64,000 nucleotides of DNA, from the NCBI RefSeq assembly GCF_052857255.1, contig NC_135504.1, positions 135,458,929-135,522,928 of the forward strand, in the 5' to 3' direction. Made by a program: the position numbers and the translations under genes. Positions 20,960-32,178 of this stretch are shown piece by piece; the stretch's first letter is position 1, and every line of letters begins with the position of its first letter. Source of the stretch: Amblyomma americanum. Taxonomy: Eukaryota; Arthropoda; Arachnida; Ixodida; Ixodidae. A model generated the notes under the pieces. The model was not told where the DNA came from and did not search any database. It saw only the letters and a list, made by a program, of their open reading frames with translations.

Positions 20960-22670
20960 CAAACCCGGCTCCTGGTTACTGACCAGCGTCTTCGATTTTT
21001 AGTCTTCGAAAGTAACCAGACTGCATGGCTGGCATCTTGCTTGGAGTGACAAATATGTTTAGGATAAGAACCCTAGGATGTCCTCACAATCGAACACTCG
21101 TCTTTAGGGAAGGGCTGCCCTATACAACGGAGATGCAAACCATGCACCCTGGTTACTTTTCGCAAACATGGTACTATTCACCTACCAGCCCTCAGGAAGG
21201 TAAGCAAGAAAAGAGCCAACTAATAGTATTAAAAAAAGATCTTTATTCAAAGCAGCTGTGAGGCGCTTGAGGTGGTGTGTCTATAGGCAGGTCTCGGGCA
21301 GGGGTCAGGACCTAGAATGGTGCGCCGGGCTTGAGGTGGGGCCCTGGGCAAAACTTGTGATGGGGTACTTGGCAGAACGTGGAGTGGGGTACATTTATTT
21401 TCATGTTTGCTGCGTGCCGATGATTCAGGTTAGACAACACAGCGCGGCAATCGGCTGTAGCATGGCTAAGAGATGCATAAAGTACTTAACGAAGCAGTCC
21501 TCCTGTGAACTGATCAGTCATATCTGAAGTAATTGTTGCACTTCTCTTGCAGAAGTATTTTTCCACTGTACTCAAATTCCTTGTGCAGCTCTTGCACGAT
21601 GACCTCGCAATGCGTCGTGCTGCAAAGAGAGGCATGATGTCATGATGAACCTAAATATGGCCGTCACAGGACAAAAGCAAAAATTATTAAATAACACTGA
21701 ATTTTGTGAGGCACAGTTGGCGTGAAAACATTCAACACACATTTTACAGGATAATTTGTAACAGCTAGCACCGCATTTTTCGCACAAAGTGATATTTAAT
21801 TTGCCTTGGCCCAAATTGGTGATTTCCAGTTAATTGCGCCGTTTCGCACCTCCAGTAAGATATTCAATGTGAAAAAAAACAAAGTAATGTAATATTGAAA
21901 GGAAGTAAATGTTTTGTTTTGTTTTATTATCATAACTACGTATCTCTTAATTGAGAGCGCATTTTTATTCAGGTAAAGATGCGCAGGTTGTAGCTTCTCC
22001 TCGATATGGACGTCAAAATAGGAGTTTTGCACAAAGCTTGTTTGTTTGGTTCGGGTGAAAAATAAATACGATGGATGAAAAAAACTCAGAAGAGCTTTGT
22101 TTTTTTTTAATTCAACAGTTTACCTTAGTCGGTTGATATACATGTAATAATGATTCGAAACTGACTTGAAAACCACACAAAACACCCGTCTGAAAGTCCA
22201 GAGTAATGCCTTATTTTTCATTGAGAGATAGCTTGGCAAAAGCTTTAATCATAAACTGCAGATTTTCCATTGCACCTGCAAGTGTGTTAACCACAGACAA
22301 AGAGCGCAGAAGTAGTACACATATCCTTACCGACTGGTCAGTAATGGAACACAAAACAGTTCCGATTCCTATCCTGCATAAGCGTTACATGCCAAACACA
22401 TTTCTGAATGAATTGGATGAAAGGTCAGAAGAATTCAAACCCGCTATTCGACAAAGTAGTGAAGGTTTGGTGAATTCATTGCACCAAAGGCGAAAAATAA
22501 AATTCTTACCATTCCGGCAGATCTGCGCTGCGCACGACGTCAAGCCAGACATTTGGCAATGAGAGTTGATACATAGTAGTCGTCGTCGTGCTTTGTCTCG
22601 TTCTCTTTTCCTGCCGGAAAAAAATAAAGCCGGATGTAGTCAGAGTAACACTTACTCCCAAAATCACATT
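20960..22670. other. Unassigned region with two weak open frames
   Basis: No recognised element. A minus-strand frame at 21572-21814 is cysteine-rich (CEKCGASCYKLSCKMCVEC, then HANC), which could be a remnant of a zinc-binding domain. A plus-strand frame of 118 codons at 22206-22562 opens with ATG and has no motif I recognise. Neither has upstream or downstream support for a host gene. Confidence 0.35.
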
Positions 22671-22683
22671 GATTTCCGAACGT

Positions 22684-23827
22684 CATCATCATCATCATCA
22701 TCATCAGCCCTACTACACCCACTGCAGGGCAAAGGCCTCTCCCATGTCTCTCCAATTAACCCTATCCTTTGCCAGCTGCATCCACCCTTTGCCTGCAAAC
22801 TTCTTAATCTCATCCGCCCATCTAACCTTCTGCCGCCCCCTGCTACGCTTACTTTCTCTTGGAACCCACTTCGTTATCCTTAAAGACCAGCGGTTATCTT
22901 GCCTTCGCATTACATGCCCTGCCCAAGCCCATTTCTTTCTCTTGATTTCTACTAGGATGTCATTAACCCGTGTTTGTTCCCTCACCCACTCTGCCCGCTT
23001 CCGATCTCTTAACGTTACACCTATCATTTTTCTTTCCATGGCTCGCTGTGTTGTCCTTAACTTAAGCTGAACTCTTTTCGTTAGCCTCCACGTTTCTGCC
23101 CCGTAGGTGAGTACCGGTAAGATTATGCTGTTGTACACTTTCCTCTTGAGGGAAATTGGTAAACTGCCACTCATGATCTGCGAGAATTTGCCATATGCGC
23201 TCCACCCCATTCTTATCCTTCTAGTTATCTCCCTCTCATGATCCGGATCAGCTGTCACTACCTGCCCTAAGTAGACGTATTCCGGCACCATTTCTAGGCT
23301 CTCGCTGCCAATTGTGAACTGTTGTTCCCTTGCTAGGCTGTTGAACATTACCTTGGTTTTCTGCATGTTAATTTTTAGACCCATCGATCTGCTCTGCCTG
23401 TCTAACTCGTTGATCATGATTTGCAGTTCACCTCCTGAGTGACTCAGCAAGGCAATGTCATCAGCAAATCTCAGATTATTTAGGTATTCTCCATTTATTC
23501 TTATTCCCAACTCTTCCCAATTCAGGTCTCGAAATACCTCCTGCAAACATGCGGTGAACAGCATTGGCGAGATCGTGTCTCCTTGCCTGACGCCCTTCCT
23601 TATTGGAATTTTATTGCTGACTTTATGGAGGACTATAGTAGCTGTGCAGTTGCTATATATATCTTCCAGTATTTTGACATAAGGCTCTTCTACCCCCTGA
23701 TTACGCAATGCCTGTATGACTGCTGAGGTTTCCACTGAGTCGAATGCTTTCTCGTAATCAATGAAAGCTATATATAGAGGTTGGTTATATTCTGCGCATT
23801 TCTCTATCACCTGATTGATAGTGTATC
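22684..23827 (-). mobile_element. RTE-clade LINE copy 3, 5'-truncated, with target duplications
   Basis: A minus-strand insertion of 1144 bp flanked by perfect 10-bp copies of TTCCGAACGT (22674-22683 and 23828-23837). The (ATG)n tail lies at about 22684-22708, only a few bases after the stop codon at 22713. A very short 3' UTR ending in a simple repeat is characteristic of the RTE clade. The 5' truncation falls inside the RT, just before NQVIEKC. Empty-site sequence can be read directly from the flanks, so both ends are exact. Confidence 0.93.
22713..23810 (-). CDS. RT C-terminal portion of RTE LINE copy 3, open 365-codon frame
   Basis: An uninterrupted frame covers most of the RT palm to the end of ORF2. 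RT motif A is FIDYEKAFDS near residue 16, with its aspartate intact. Motif B region is GVRQGDTISPMLF, the catalytic box FADDIALL is intact, and a YLG motif (VYLGQVV) follows. The C-terminal domain contains TYGAETWRLTK and WAWAGHVMRRQDNRW, typical of RTE ORF2. The endonuclease and RT fingers are missing through 5' truncation, so it cannot be an active element on its own. The intact frame suggests a fairly recent insertion compared with the other RTE copies here. The first methionine is internal to RT and not a real start. Confidence 0.9.
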   Translation of the reverse strand: MIEKCAEYNQPLYIAFIDYEKAFDSVETSAVIQALRNQGVEEPYVKILEDIYSNCTATIVLHKVSNKIPIRKGVRQGDTISPMLFTACLQEVFRDLNWEELGIRINGEYLNNLRFADDIALLSHSGGELQIMINELDRQSRSMGLKINMQKTKVMFNSLAREQQFTIGSESLEMVPEYVYLGQVVTADPDHEREITRRIRMGWSAYGKFSQIMSGSLPISLKRKVYNSIILPVLTYGAETWRLTKRVQLKLRTTQRAMERKMIGVTLRDRKRAEWVREQTRVNDILVEIKRKKWAWAGHVMRRQDNRWSLRITKWVPRESKRSRGRQKVRWADEIKKFAGKGWMQLAKDRVNWRDMGEAFALQWV

Positions 23828-23837
23828 TTCCGAACGT

Positions 23838-26436
23838 ATCTTAAGATAAAATATTTGTAGTGCTTACAAGTAAGGTATTGCAGGCCAGGGTAGTGAAGCG
23901 CGTCGGAGCTCTCATATAGTATCGGAGGAGCCAGCTCGAGTGTGCATGCTCTTTCGTCGCGTTGGTTGTGCGGTTGGGCGCCGCCGTGCCAGGCAAGCCA
24001 AGACTCGTCCGGTGAAGAACGTGTCGTGGCGAAGCATCGCGCTGTGAAGAATGGCAGGGGAGACGACGGTGATGGGAGGCAGGGGCAGCAAGGAGGGGAT
24101 TCATTTTATTTTACACAGCTTTTGTAGTCCCAAAAAGAAAGTTTCGAGCTCAAAGTTTGAGAAAAGAAAATCTTTGAGGGACCAACGAGCGGCGCAGCGC
24201 GTGCCTGCGATTGGGAGAAACAGCTAGGAGAAAGTGAGTAAAAAAAAGCGCTTCGGTGGCGGGGGGGGGGGGGGGGGGGGGGGGGTAGCGCGCTGCCTTG
24301 AAAAGGGCACGTCCGGGAGAGGAATTGGGGAGATATGAGACTTCAAAAGAGAGAGGGGAGGGGGGCCGAAACATGTGAAAGAGGTTTGGCATTCTACGAG
24401 GAGGAGTCGAGTCATAAGCAGTTTTGAAGGTAAGCGTTTGGAAAACGTGGAAGCGTCACAGTATTCTTGCAAAGCCGCAGGAAGCATCATGTCCGGCGAC
24501 TGAAAACTTTGAAGCGAAAAATGTGGAGCTCGAGATGGACTTCGCCAAAACGACTTGAGACACTCGCGCATTCTGTGGGGCCGCGTGTTACTTCAGGATG
24601 GCCTAAATGATATAATGAAATAACAAAAACATAAAACAAAAAAAATATTAGGCAACCAAATTCGCACTCTCATAGTATTACATACGGAACACGTGGCAAA
24701 CAAGCTATGTTAACATGTGTCTAACACAATTTGTCAGTAGATTTATTCGCTGGTCGTCGAAGAATCCTACAACGTTTTGTTGGTGCGGAAATTTCACACA
24801 AAAATCTTAAAGAAACAAAATCGTGTTGAACTGTGGCTCACAACTATTTCTGATGCTTTTCATCAATACAGGTAATATTCGGAAGAAAAAAAATTAACTT
24901 GCGTGCAAATAAGTAAAGACGTCTGCAAGAGCTACAACCCTCAATGCAAATTACACAACAAAGCAATAAAATGAACAAAAAACGACAATTTGAAACATTA
25001 CGTTCTGCAGAAAAGGAAGAAAAACCAAATCGGAAAACACAGGGGAAGGCGCGATCACAGGGAACGACGTACGAAAGCATAGGAATCTCTTACCGCGTGT
25101 TGAAGCGGCGGCCTAATGTTTCGCGCGTGCGCAAATTATAATTGTAAATTACGAGGCCATTGCTTCGTTTCTGGACGTTGCTAAAATTGGGTACAAAGTC
25201 GGCTTAGGGAATGCACTGGCACTAAGTTATACGTTTAATTTAGTATCTCTATAAAGCAGGCACCCACTGCGCAGTGTGGCAATGAAGATCTCTAGAGTGA
25301 AGCAAAAAAGCGCTTTTCTCCTTAAAAAAACCATGAAATGAAAGTCATTTGATTTTTTTTAGAAGGAAGCCCTCTTGGGCTGGTTTTCAGATTCTCGCGC
25401 AAGCAGAGCGTGCAAAAACGCTTTAAAATACATAAAGTTTATACAAATAGGCGGGTTAATATGTCAAGAAATCCGACAAAGGCAACAGCGTGAGCTCTCT
25501 CTGTGCACTTGCGGCTTGGCTAAGCCATATATAGTTACACGAATCGTTACGACTGTGTCATGCCAGCGCATATTCGCTAATTACTAAATTTACCAGAACT
25601 TTTCAAAGGAATTTTAGTGGTTAGTTGCAGCCGCTTCTAGTTCCCAGTATTAACGATGGAATTTTACAGATCCGTAGTTGTCTGTCTGGATGGGGTCGTC
25701 GTCGGCCTTAGGCCCATTTCATATGCAGGCAATTTTCTCCTGCGACACTGCGAGCTCCGTCGGTCTGCTACTGGAGAGGGCCGTAGGTCTAGTCGCAGAC
25801 GGCTTTCGATTGAGTTCACTCCGATTGGTATTCAGTCGCAGCTTCGGTGTGTTCGCTCAGCGACTGAACAATGGGGAGCGCCGAGACTGCGTGCGACATT
25901 GCTCTCACGTGGGAGCTGTGGCCGCGGTGCAAGCAAAACTGTTTATTCTATTCACAACATTGAAATAATGCCCCACATCTAAAAATACACTCGTCATAAC
26001 ATCAACACATTCCGTGTAGCGTTTCTGTCGCGTTTAATCATGGATTGGCTTTGCAAACAACTAGAAACCGTGACTGTCCCTTTGACGGAATTCGCTGCGG
26101 AGTTGCATGTGAAAGCATTGGCCGAAAATCGCACTGCGGCGTCATCAGCTAAGCCGACTGTTCTCGTTCTAGTTGCAGCATGTGAAACGGGCCATATGCG
26201 ACAGAGCGGTTCCTCTGTGGCGGAATATGCACACTCGACTGACCACCACTGAAGTCGCCTTCACGTCGTTATACAACTCAAAATTAGCCAACGGACCAAA
26301 CAAAAGCCGATGGCAGCAGCACACAGCGAGCGAATGCGTTTGGAATGCTTCGGAAAGCGTTTGGAAATGGTTCTCCGCCCGCGGCAGACGTTCTAAGGTG
26401 CTTCCGGCGGCAGACGTCGCCCGCGGCGACGTTCTA
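23838..26436. other. Unassigned region
   Basis: About 2.6 kb with AT-rich and GC-rich patches and no recognised gene or repeat family apart from the homopolymer at 24261. Short frames on both strands (for example 25656-25982) lack motifs. Confidence 0.4.
24261..24285. repeat. Poly-G run of 25
   Basis: Twenty-five consecutive G on the plus strand, inside a purine-rich, GAGA-like stretch (about 24160-24400). Length as given may be an assembly or basecalling artefact. Confidence 0.9.
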
Positions 26437-26640
26437 ATCCAGGCAGCACATGACATCGGCCCGATATTGTGAACGCGTTGGAGATCCGTGGTCCTATGGT
26501 GGCCCGTTCTTGCCAATGCGTGACCAATAATGGCGATTCGATACGAAAGCACGTCCATTAATGGCCCGGCTATGATCTTCATTTCCCAACATTGGCATAA
26601 CCTGGCGAACAACGATCTACGATAGCCAGCTAGAAGCAAT
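26437..26640. repeat. Second CAGGCAGCACA-type repeat
   Basis: It begins TCCAGGCAGCACATGACATCGG and holds scattered GGCCC, TTGCCAAT and AACATTGGCATAA words, like the locus at 20488. The two are too diverged to align throughout by eye. Confidence 0.45.
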
Positions 26641-27550
26641 GGCTTGCCCCCGGCGCTGAGCAGACCACATGGCCCGCAGGACCTCAGGGCGTCCACGCGC
26701 ATCTGAGGCCAGCGCCTGGTAGCGTGCCCAGCGATTGACCACTTCACCAAAGAGGTTGATGATGGCCACGCGGTGTTGAACGGTGATCTTGTTTTTGCCT
26801 TTGTTCACATAAGCGACCAACTGGTCATGCAACTGTGGTCAACTCAGTAAAATCCGGCATGGCGCAAAATCCTAAGTTGGGAAGCGCCTCAGGAGGAGCC
26901 GCCGCCGCAGAAGAGGGCTCGATCACCGGAGGACCGGCAGGGGGTGCACCGGAGGAGGACCCCGGGGCGGTAAGGAAGTCACTCGATGAAGGCGGCTGCC
27001 GAGTGCTCTCCTGTGCACCGGGACCCGCGGCGTCCTGAGGCACAGCAGGAGCCAGCGCGGTCTGGTCCGACTCCGGAACTCGAGCCAGGAGGTCATCCCA
27101 GGCCTCCGGAAAAGGCGAACTCGCAAGGTTGGACCGGGCTCCCAAATTGTCCGAGTTCGAGGTCACGTCCGGTGAAAGGCGGTGTTATTCCAGGGTCGAC
27201 ATGTTCGCCCCAGTTGGCGACGCAGAAGGCGACGTGCGCGAAGCACTCATGACTGTGGCGACGATCGAGACAATGCACAACCACCAGTGAGGCAGGGCGG
27301 GTCCGGCCGGTCCTAGGCCTCGCTAGGGCAAAGCCTCAGCGCGAGGCCCAGACTCCAAGCCCCGCGTAAAAGTTGCGGCTTAGTCCTGGTCCGGAAATGC
27401 TGTTAAAAGCCGCTAGCAGTCGCCCGGGTACTCGGTGGAAGGGTCTACAATCCGTCGGGACAGCAAAGACAAAGGCCGGTCCCGAGGCCCAGCATCAGTA
27501 GCGGCCAGCACCGGGAAGCTACAGAAGGGAGTAGTAAAGCTTCTGTTTTA
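26617..27550 (-). pseudogene. Possible 5' region and ORF1 of a LINE, minus strand
   Basis: On the minus strand a GC-rich leader from about 27550 reaches an ATG near 27248 (MSASRTSPSASPTGANMSTLE), which runs into a stop or shift. An open proline-, serine- and alanine-rich segment follows at 27166-26825, then 26832-26617 with ITVQHRVAIINLFGEVVNRWARYQALASD. A low-complexity N-terminus followed by a short helical region resembles the ORF1/Gag of some arthropod I-like LINEs. That is a weak comparison from memory. No RT follows, because the CAGGCAGCACA-type repeat begins at its end. It could also be part of a host gene. Confidence 0.35.
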
Positions 27551-28189
27551 CATCCGCGTGTCCATTCACTTGCGCTCACGACATGAGTGCCTTCAAACGT
27601 GAAATTGTTGAAATTGTCTCTATTAACCGAGTCATATGGCGGTGAAAAACTCTAAAGGTGACGACAAAGACGCGCGCCGCTGTTTAACACAGGCCCGTGG
27701 CCTGTTCACATGCTGTCAGGAAATCGGACCGGTTACCTGTGGTAGCGATATGAACCGAACTACAAACCGGCGTTCCTTTGGTATCGGCCGCCGTTCCTCC
27801 TCTGGCGTTCGAAGCGGTCGCCCCACTTCTGGCTTTCACGCTATCCTTCCAGCGGCGTTTCGCAACGAGCGGTTTGTCGACACCTGAGAGAACGTGCTTT
27901 GTGTTGTGGCCTTTGTATCGCTAACCTGAACGGTCACGCCGGTATTCCACAATGATTGAGAAGAGGTCACTGCACCGTGATGAAGGCAGCAGCGTGAGAA
28001 CAGACCGACTAGTCTATCTCCTTGCCTGCAGGTAAATAATCAACCATACCAATGCTTTAAGCGCTGTCATGGCCAAAGAATCTTCCAGCGCGGTGCTTCA
28101 CGTGCGCAGTTTCTGAGAATTAAACGCTTTAGATGCCCTTGTTTTCAGAACCAGGTGATCATCATCGCCAAATCACGGCGAAACTCACG
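27551..28189. other. No recognised feature
   Basis: About 640 bp with short frames only and no motif or repeat relative. Confidence 0.4.
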
Positions 28190-28325
28190 CCGAAACTGCG
28201 ACGAAGTTTCCTTTCCAAATTAAATGGAGCAAAAAATGCTTTCCATCCCAGCACCCCGAGGGGGATGAAGCCCAAATCCGGCGCTTCGTCCCTCGACGGC
28301 TCAGACCACTCGGCCGTGGCTAAAG
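28190..28325 (-). mobile_element. Possible SINE with a tRNA-Ser-like head, minus strand
   Basis: On the minus strand GCCACGGCCGAGTGGTCTGAGCCG resembles the start of a type II tRNA (serine or leucine) with an A-box-like GGCCGAGTGG at about 28304-28314. A CCCCCTCGGGGTG hairpin sits where the variable arm would be. The B-box position (GGTGCTGGGAT) is degenerate and no good acceptor pairing is seen, so a SINE head or tRNA pseudogene is more likely than a tRNA gene. Confidence 0.4.
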
Positions 28326-28671
28326 TAATCCATGCTGCTTGTTGTTATTGTCATATACTACTTTAAAACAACAAAAAGGTCGTCGTCTTTGCCACTTTTG
28401 AGCCATTCAACTTTTCCCAAGACTGGGCGGCAATAGCGCTTTACAAAGCAAAACTGTTGAAGCCAATAGCACTGCAGCCGTGGTCTCCCAGTGCAGCCGG
28501 ATGAGTTTTGTAGGAAGGCTCCCTTACTTACGCTGACAATGGCTCTTTATTGTAGCCGCACACAATGGTGGGAAGGCGGCCGAAAAATCCCTGTGACTGA
28601 AGAAGAGCTGGTGAACGCTGTGGAGAATCAAGCAGCGGAAGGAGCCAAGGACACTGCGCGAGCTGCACAGC
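28326..28671. other. No recognised feature
   Basis: About 350 bp with nothing I can assign. Confidence 0.4.
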
Positions 28672-29560
28672 GCTAACTCAGCAATAAGTTCCAATAAGGA
28701 AGGGTGGCATGCAAGAAGGCACGATCTCACCAACGCTATTCAGCGCCTGTTTACAGAGGGCGTTCCGAGGTATGGATTGCAAACAGTGGCGGACAAGAGT
28801 TACTGAAGACTGCGTTAGTAATCTGCGATTCGCTAATGACATTGCACAGCTCTCTGACTCATGAAATGAAATACAAAGCATGGTAAATAATTAGACAGGC
28901 ACAGCAAAATTTTGGGTCTAAAATTAATATGCAGAAAACAAATTTCCAATAGTATCGGAAGCGAACAGAAATGGTAGGGGATTATGTATACTCTGGGCTT
29001 GAAGTGACCGCAAATCTAGATAAAGAGAGTGAAAGGACTAGAAGAATAAGAATGGGATGGAGCGTATATGGCAGGTTCTCTCAGATCATGACTGGCAGTT
29101 TGTCAATACTCCTCAAGCGAAAAGTATTTAACGGGTGTACCTTACCGGGACTCACCTATGGGGCAAGAGCGTGGATGATGACGAAGAGGGTACAACTTAA
29201 GCTCAGGATAACGCAGCAAGCTGCGGAAAGAAATGATAGGCGTAACCTTACGAGACAGAAAGGGGCAAAGGGGTCCAGGGAATGAACGCGGATTAATGAG
29301 ATCTTGGTCGAAATCAAGATGAAGAAATGGACCTGGGCAGGAAATGCAACGGCGAGACAAAATAACAGCAGGTCATTAACAGCAAAGGACTGCATTTCAG
29401 GAGAAGGCTAGCGTAGCACGGGTAGGCGGAAAGTTGGGTGGGCAGTTAAGATTAAGTTTTCGCGGATACAGTAGTCTCAGGTGTCACAGGACCGGTTTAA
29501 CTGATAAGACATGGGCGAATTCATTGTCCTGCAGTGGGCGTAGTCAGACTGATGATGATG
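28672..29560 (+). mobile_element. RTE-clade LINE copy 4, 5'-truncated, decayed
   Basis: Plus-strand match to the RTE copy at 22684-23827 from the VPIRKG region onward. Recognisable parts are RTRRIRMGWSVYGRFSQIMTGSLSILLKRKVF, LTYGARAWMMTKRVQLKLRITQ and a corrupted FANDIAQL where copy 3 has FADDIALL. It ends with CTGCAGTGGGCGTAG and a short TGATGATGATG tail (29550-29560). Multiple stops are present, and the catalytic box reads FANDI in place of FADDI. Confidence 0.85.
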
Positions 29561-31458
29561 GCCTGTGGCGTGAATTTCAGCTATGGTCAGGGTTGCAAGA
29601 TTGAGCTAATAATACCAAAATTAGGCTACTTTTGTTCAAGGTGGAGTCAGTTTTCCTCTGGACTTTGTTGCCATTTTTACGATGGTTTATATTTTTGGGC
29701 TGCATCCTTTCTTGGCTTTCCGCCAGCGATGGATACATCTCGGGAGAGGCTATTTTCTGTGTTGAAACGCTGTTAGCTGACAATAAACTTCAGGTGCGTG
29801 GGTCTCGGAACGGACGGCCCAAGTCTCCTGCGTGCACAGCTCAACAGCCTATACAAAAAAAATTAGGGCAGAAAATGCTTACTAGTGAAGTGTGTGTGCG
29901 ATTCCCTAGAGTTAGCCTGTAATCTGACGAAGATTTGCTACTCAGCCACATTGACTGCCTTCTATATAATTTATCGAATTCTTGTTCGCGAAACTTTCAA
30001 ATGGATTACGGAATCTCCAAAAAGGCACGAAGAGTACAGTGAAACATGCGCCACTATCACCTCTGGATTTGTCTCTAATAATTATTCGGGACATAGCCTG
30101 AGGCGTTAGTGGCAGTGCTGGACAACTTATGGCTCGGAATTGCACCTGGCTTGCCATGAATCATGAATCAATCAGCTGCACTGGAAGCCCACTTTGAAGC
30201 ATTGAAAAATAGAGCACACTGCTACGCAGCAAGGCTACACATGAAGCAAAATGTACAGCGATGAGCCAAATTTGCATTTCGTTGAATTTTTACGCCCACT
30301 TATCGGTGATATTGAGCGAAATAACAAGCTCTTTCAGTGAGAGGCGCCGACGCCTGTCGGGCTAATTGAGCAATTTATTTCTTTTCTGCACACATTACGA
30401 GTTGTACTGCCTGCAGGAATGCAGAACCACAACGCCGAATGGGAGCAGCACATTTTAGATTTCAGCGCATGCGGTTTGTGAGCTGTTTCTCTCGAAAGCC
30501 TCGAAACGTCTTCTCTCGCAAACTCTGACATAGGTTTTTGGTTGGACAGAGGCTGCAACTGTTTTTTTTTGCGTGCATTAAAAGTGTGCTGAATGGGATT
30601 TCTGCGGACCTAAGTCATCTGAGCGACCTTTTACTTTGTCAATCGCTCATTCGGTGTATTTATAGCGACAAATTCAATTTTAGCAACAGAATATGAGTAT
30701 CGCCAGCTCCAAACAAAAGCCGACGATCTATCAGAGGACGCCCGGTTCAGAATGAAATCTCGGTAAGCACGAGAAAAGCAAAAATTGTTGCTGGTAAGCT
30801 GACATCCACTTTTGTCTGAACGGGCACTCTGTTTGTTGGTCACTGCAGTTACCAAAGGCCTCTCTCCAACGATTGTGCAGCCAGGCCTGGCTCACTAAAA
30901 CCGACCTGCGAAATAGGATGTCGAACTGGACTTTGCAAGCACTCCTCCACCTGAATCAGCTCTATCTACTTTCTACTGTCTATTGTGTTGTGCTAGATTT
31001 TGTGGTTGTCCCACTCTGTACTAGATTTTGTTCCGTTTAATTTGTTGTGTTCATTGAAATTCTCGTGATGTGTACTATAGTGCAATACTGTATGGCAGAA
31101 TGTATACCATTTAGGGCCAATATTGGGTTACTTAAAATTTTTTGTTCTGGCTATATTTGGGCTGCGAAGGAGGGCACTTTGGCTTCCTGTGGCTGGAGCT
31201 ATCCAGCAACGCTGGTTGCTTCGTCTGCGTCGTTTTTCTACGATGTCGGTGGCGCGAAATTTCGATAGTGAGAACTGCGGAGTCTTGCCGCAGGGCGCAT
31301 TTGCGGCCAGCATTACGAACGCGTTCCTAATGCATTCCTTCCGCCGCACGGTTGCGGGCACTGGCCTCCATCTGTCGTGCAGTTGTCCGAGCACGGCGCT
31401 TAACATTGGCGCTGCATCCATGGCCACTATACGCTGGCCGACATTCGCAGACGGCTCA
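29561..31458. other. Unassigned region
   Basis: About 1.9 kb without a recognised gene or repeat. Frames at 29632-29922 and 31123-31512 are open but show no motif I trust. The right end runs into the left arm of the inverted pair. Confidence 0.4.
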
Positions 31459-32178
31459 TTCCACGCCAAACGTCCCAGACGTTGCGCTCGATTATCTTCA
31501 ATTTGTTCATAAAAATTCACGGAAACTTATCCTAATGTCCGTTACCAAAGCCTGAAATATTTTTGCCAAAAAACAAATTTATTCGAAACGAGAGGGCAGT
31601 TTGAATATTTAGAAAATGAGAGAAACCATGTCAGTGCTCATTTATTAGTAAAGAATTCAAATTTTTAGAAAACACTCCACAATTTTTTCTTTTACATTTG
31701 AACAGACTCTGGCTTTCGATATAATTCGGAGCCTGCTGTTTTATGCGATTTAAATATTTAAAAATTGGAAAAAATTATGAAAATGTACGATTTTTTCGTT
31801 TTTGTTTTCAATATGAACTTGCGCTTATATAATATGAAACAAGTGTTACATTTTTATGAATGTCTAGTATCTATAAGAAATGTTACAGGTGATGAGACGG
31901 TGTATATAGAGGAGAGAAAAATACTAAAGTTGCCAAAAGTGCGGTTTGAGCCAAAATGCACTCTTTAATTTCAACCCGCGCGGTTCCAAGTAAGAATGGA
32001 AACAAAAGCTGATTACGTAGAGCAGTTTACTGCCTTTCAGTTCTGAAAAGAGTGTAGGGATAATTTTTTTGTTGAAAGTGGAAAAAGAATTTTTGAATTT
32101 GAGCTTTCGCGCCACAAGTTGCGTCGCCTCTTAATGCCCCTTCACCACAGAGCATGACACACCGACATTGTGGCCAGA
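31459..32178 (+). repeat. Left arm of a ~720-bp inverted pair, unknown family
   Basis: Aligned with the reverse complement of 32983-33709, the arm matches nearly end to end: CCACGCCAAACGTCCCAGACGTTGC at the outer end, TCTGGCTTTCGATATA and AATGTTACAGGTGATGA in the middle, and GGCCAGA at the inner end. A short coding-like start (PNVPDVALDYLQFVHKNSRK) ends at TGA 31553-31555, followed by about 620 bp resembling a 3' UTR. Between the arms, changes in this short segment fall mostly at third codon positions. I do not recognise the family. Confidence 0.8.

Noticed and set aside
20753..20962. Cysteine- and glycine-rich repeat protein (SKAGYQC heptads) on the minus strand
   Set aside because: The reading is a consequence of a 21-bp tandem repeat, which stays open in any frame lacking a stop in the unit. 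No start context, splice signals or flanking gene support it.
21572..21814. PHD- or RING-type zinc finger gene (CEKCGASCYKLSC...)
   Set aside because: Cysteine spacing fits no specific finger family well, the frame is 80 codons, and nothing adjacent looks like an exon of the same gene. Recorded only as a weak open frame.
22684..22708. (CAT)n microsatellite as an independent repeat
   Set aside because: It is the 3' tail of the minus-strand RTE LINE, directly after its stop codon and inside the target duplications.
28261..28320. tRNA-Ser gene on the minus strand
   Set aside because: The A box and a variable-arm-like hairpin are present, but the B box is degenerate and the acceptor stem does not close.
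31128..31520. Transposase-like N-terminus on the minus strand (KRRRRSNQRCW)
   Set aside because: The arginine-rich stretch weakly recalls Harbinger-type starts, but no DDE domain or second motif follows in 3 kb, so similarity is likely chance.
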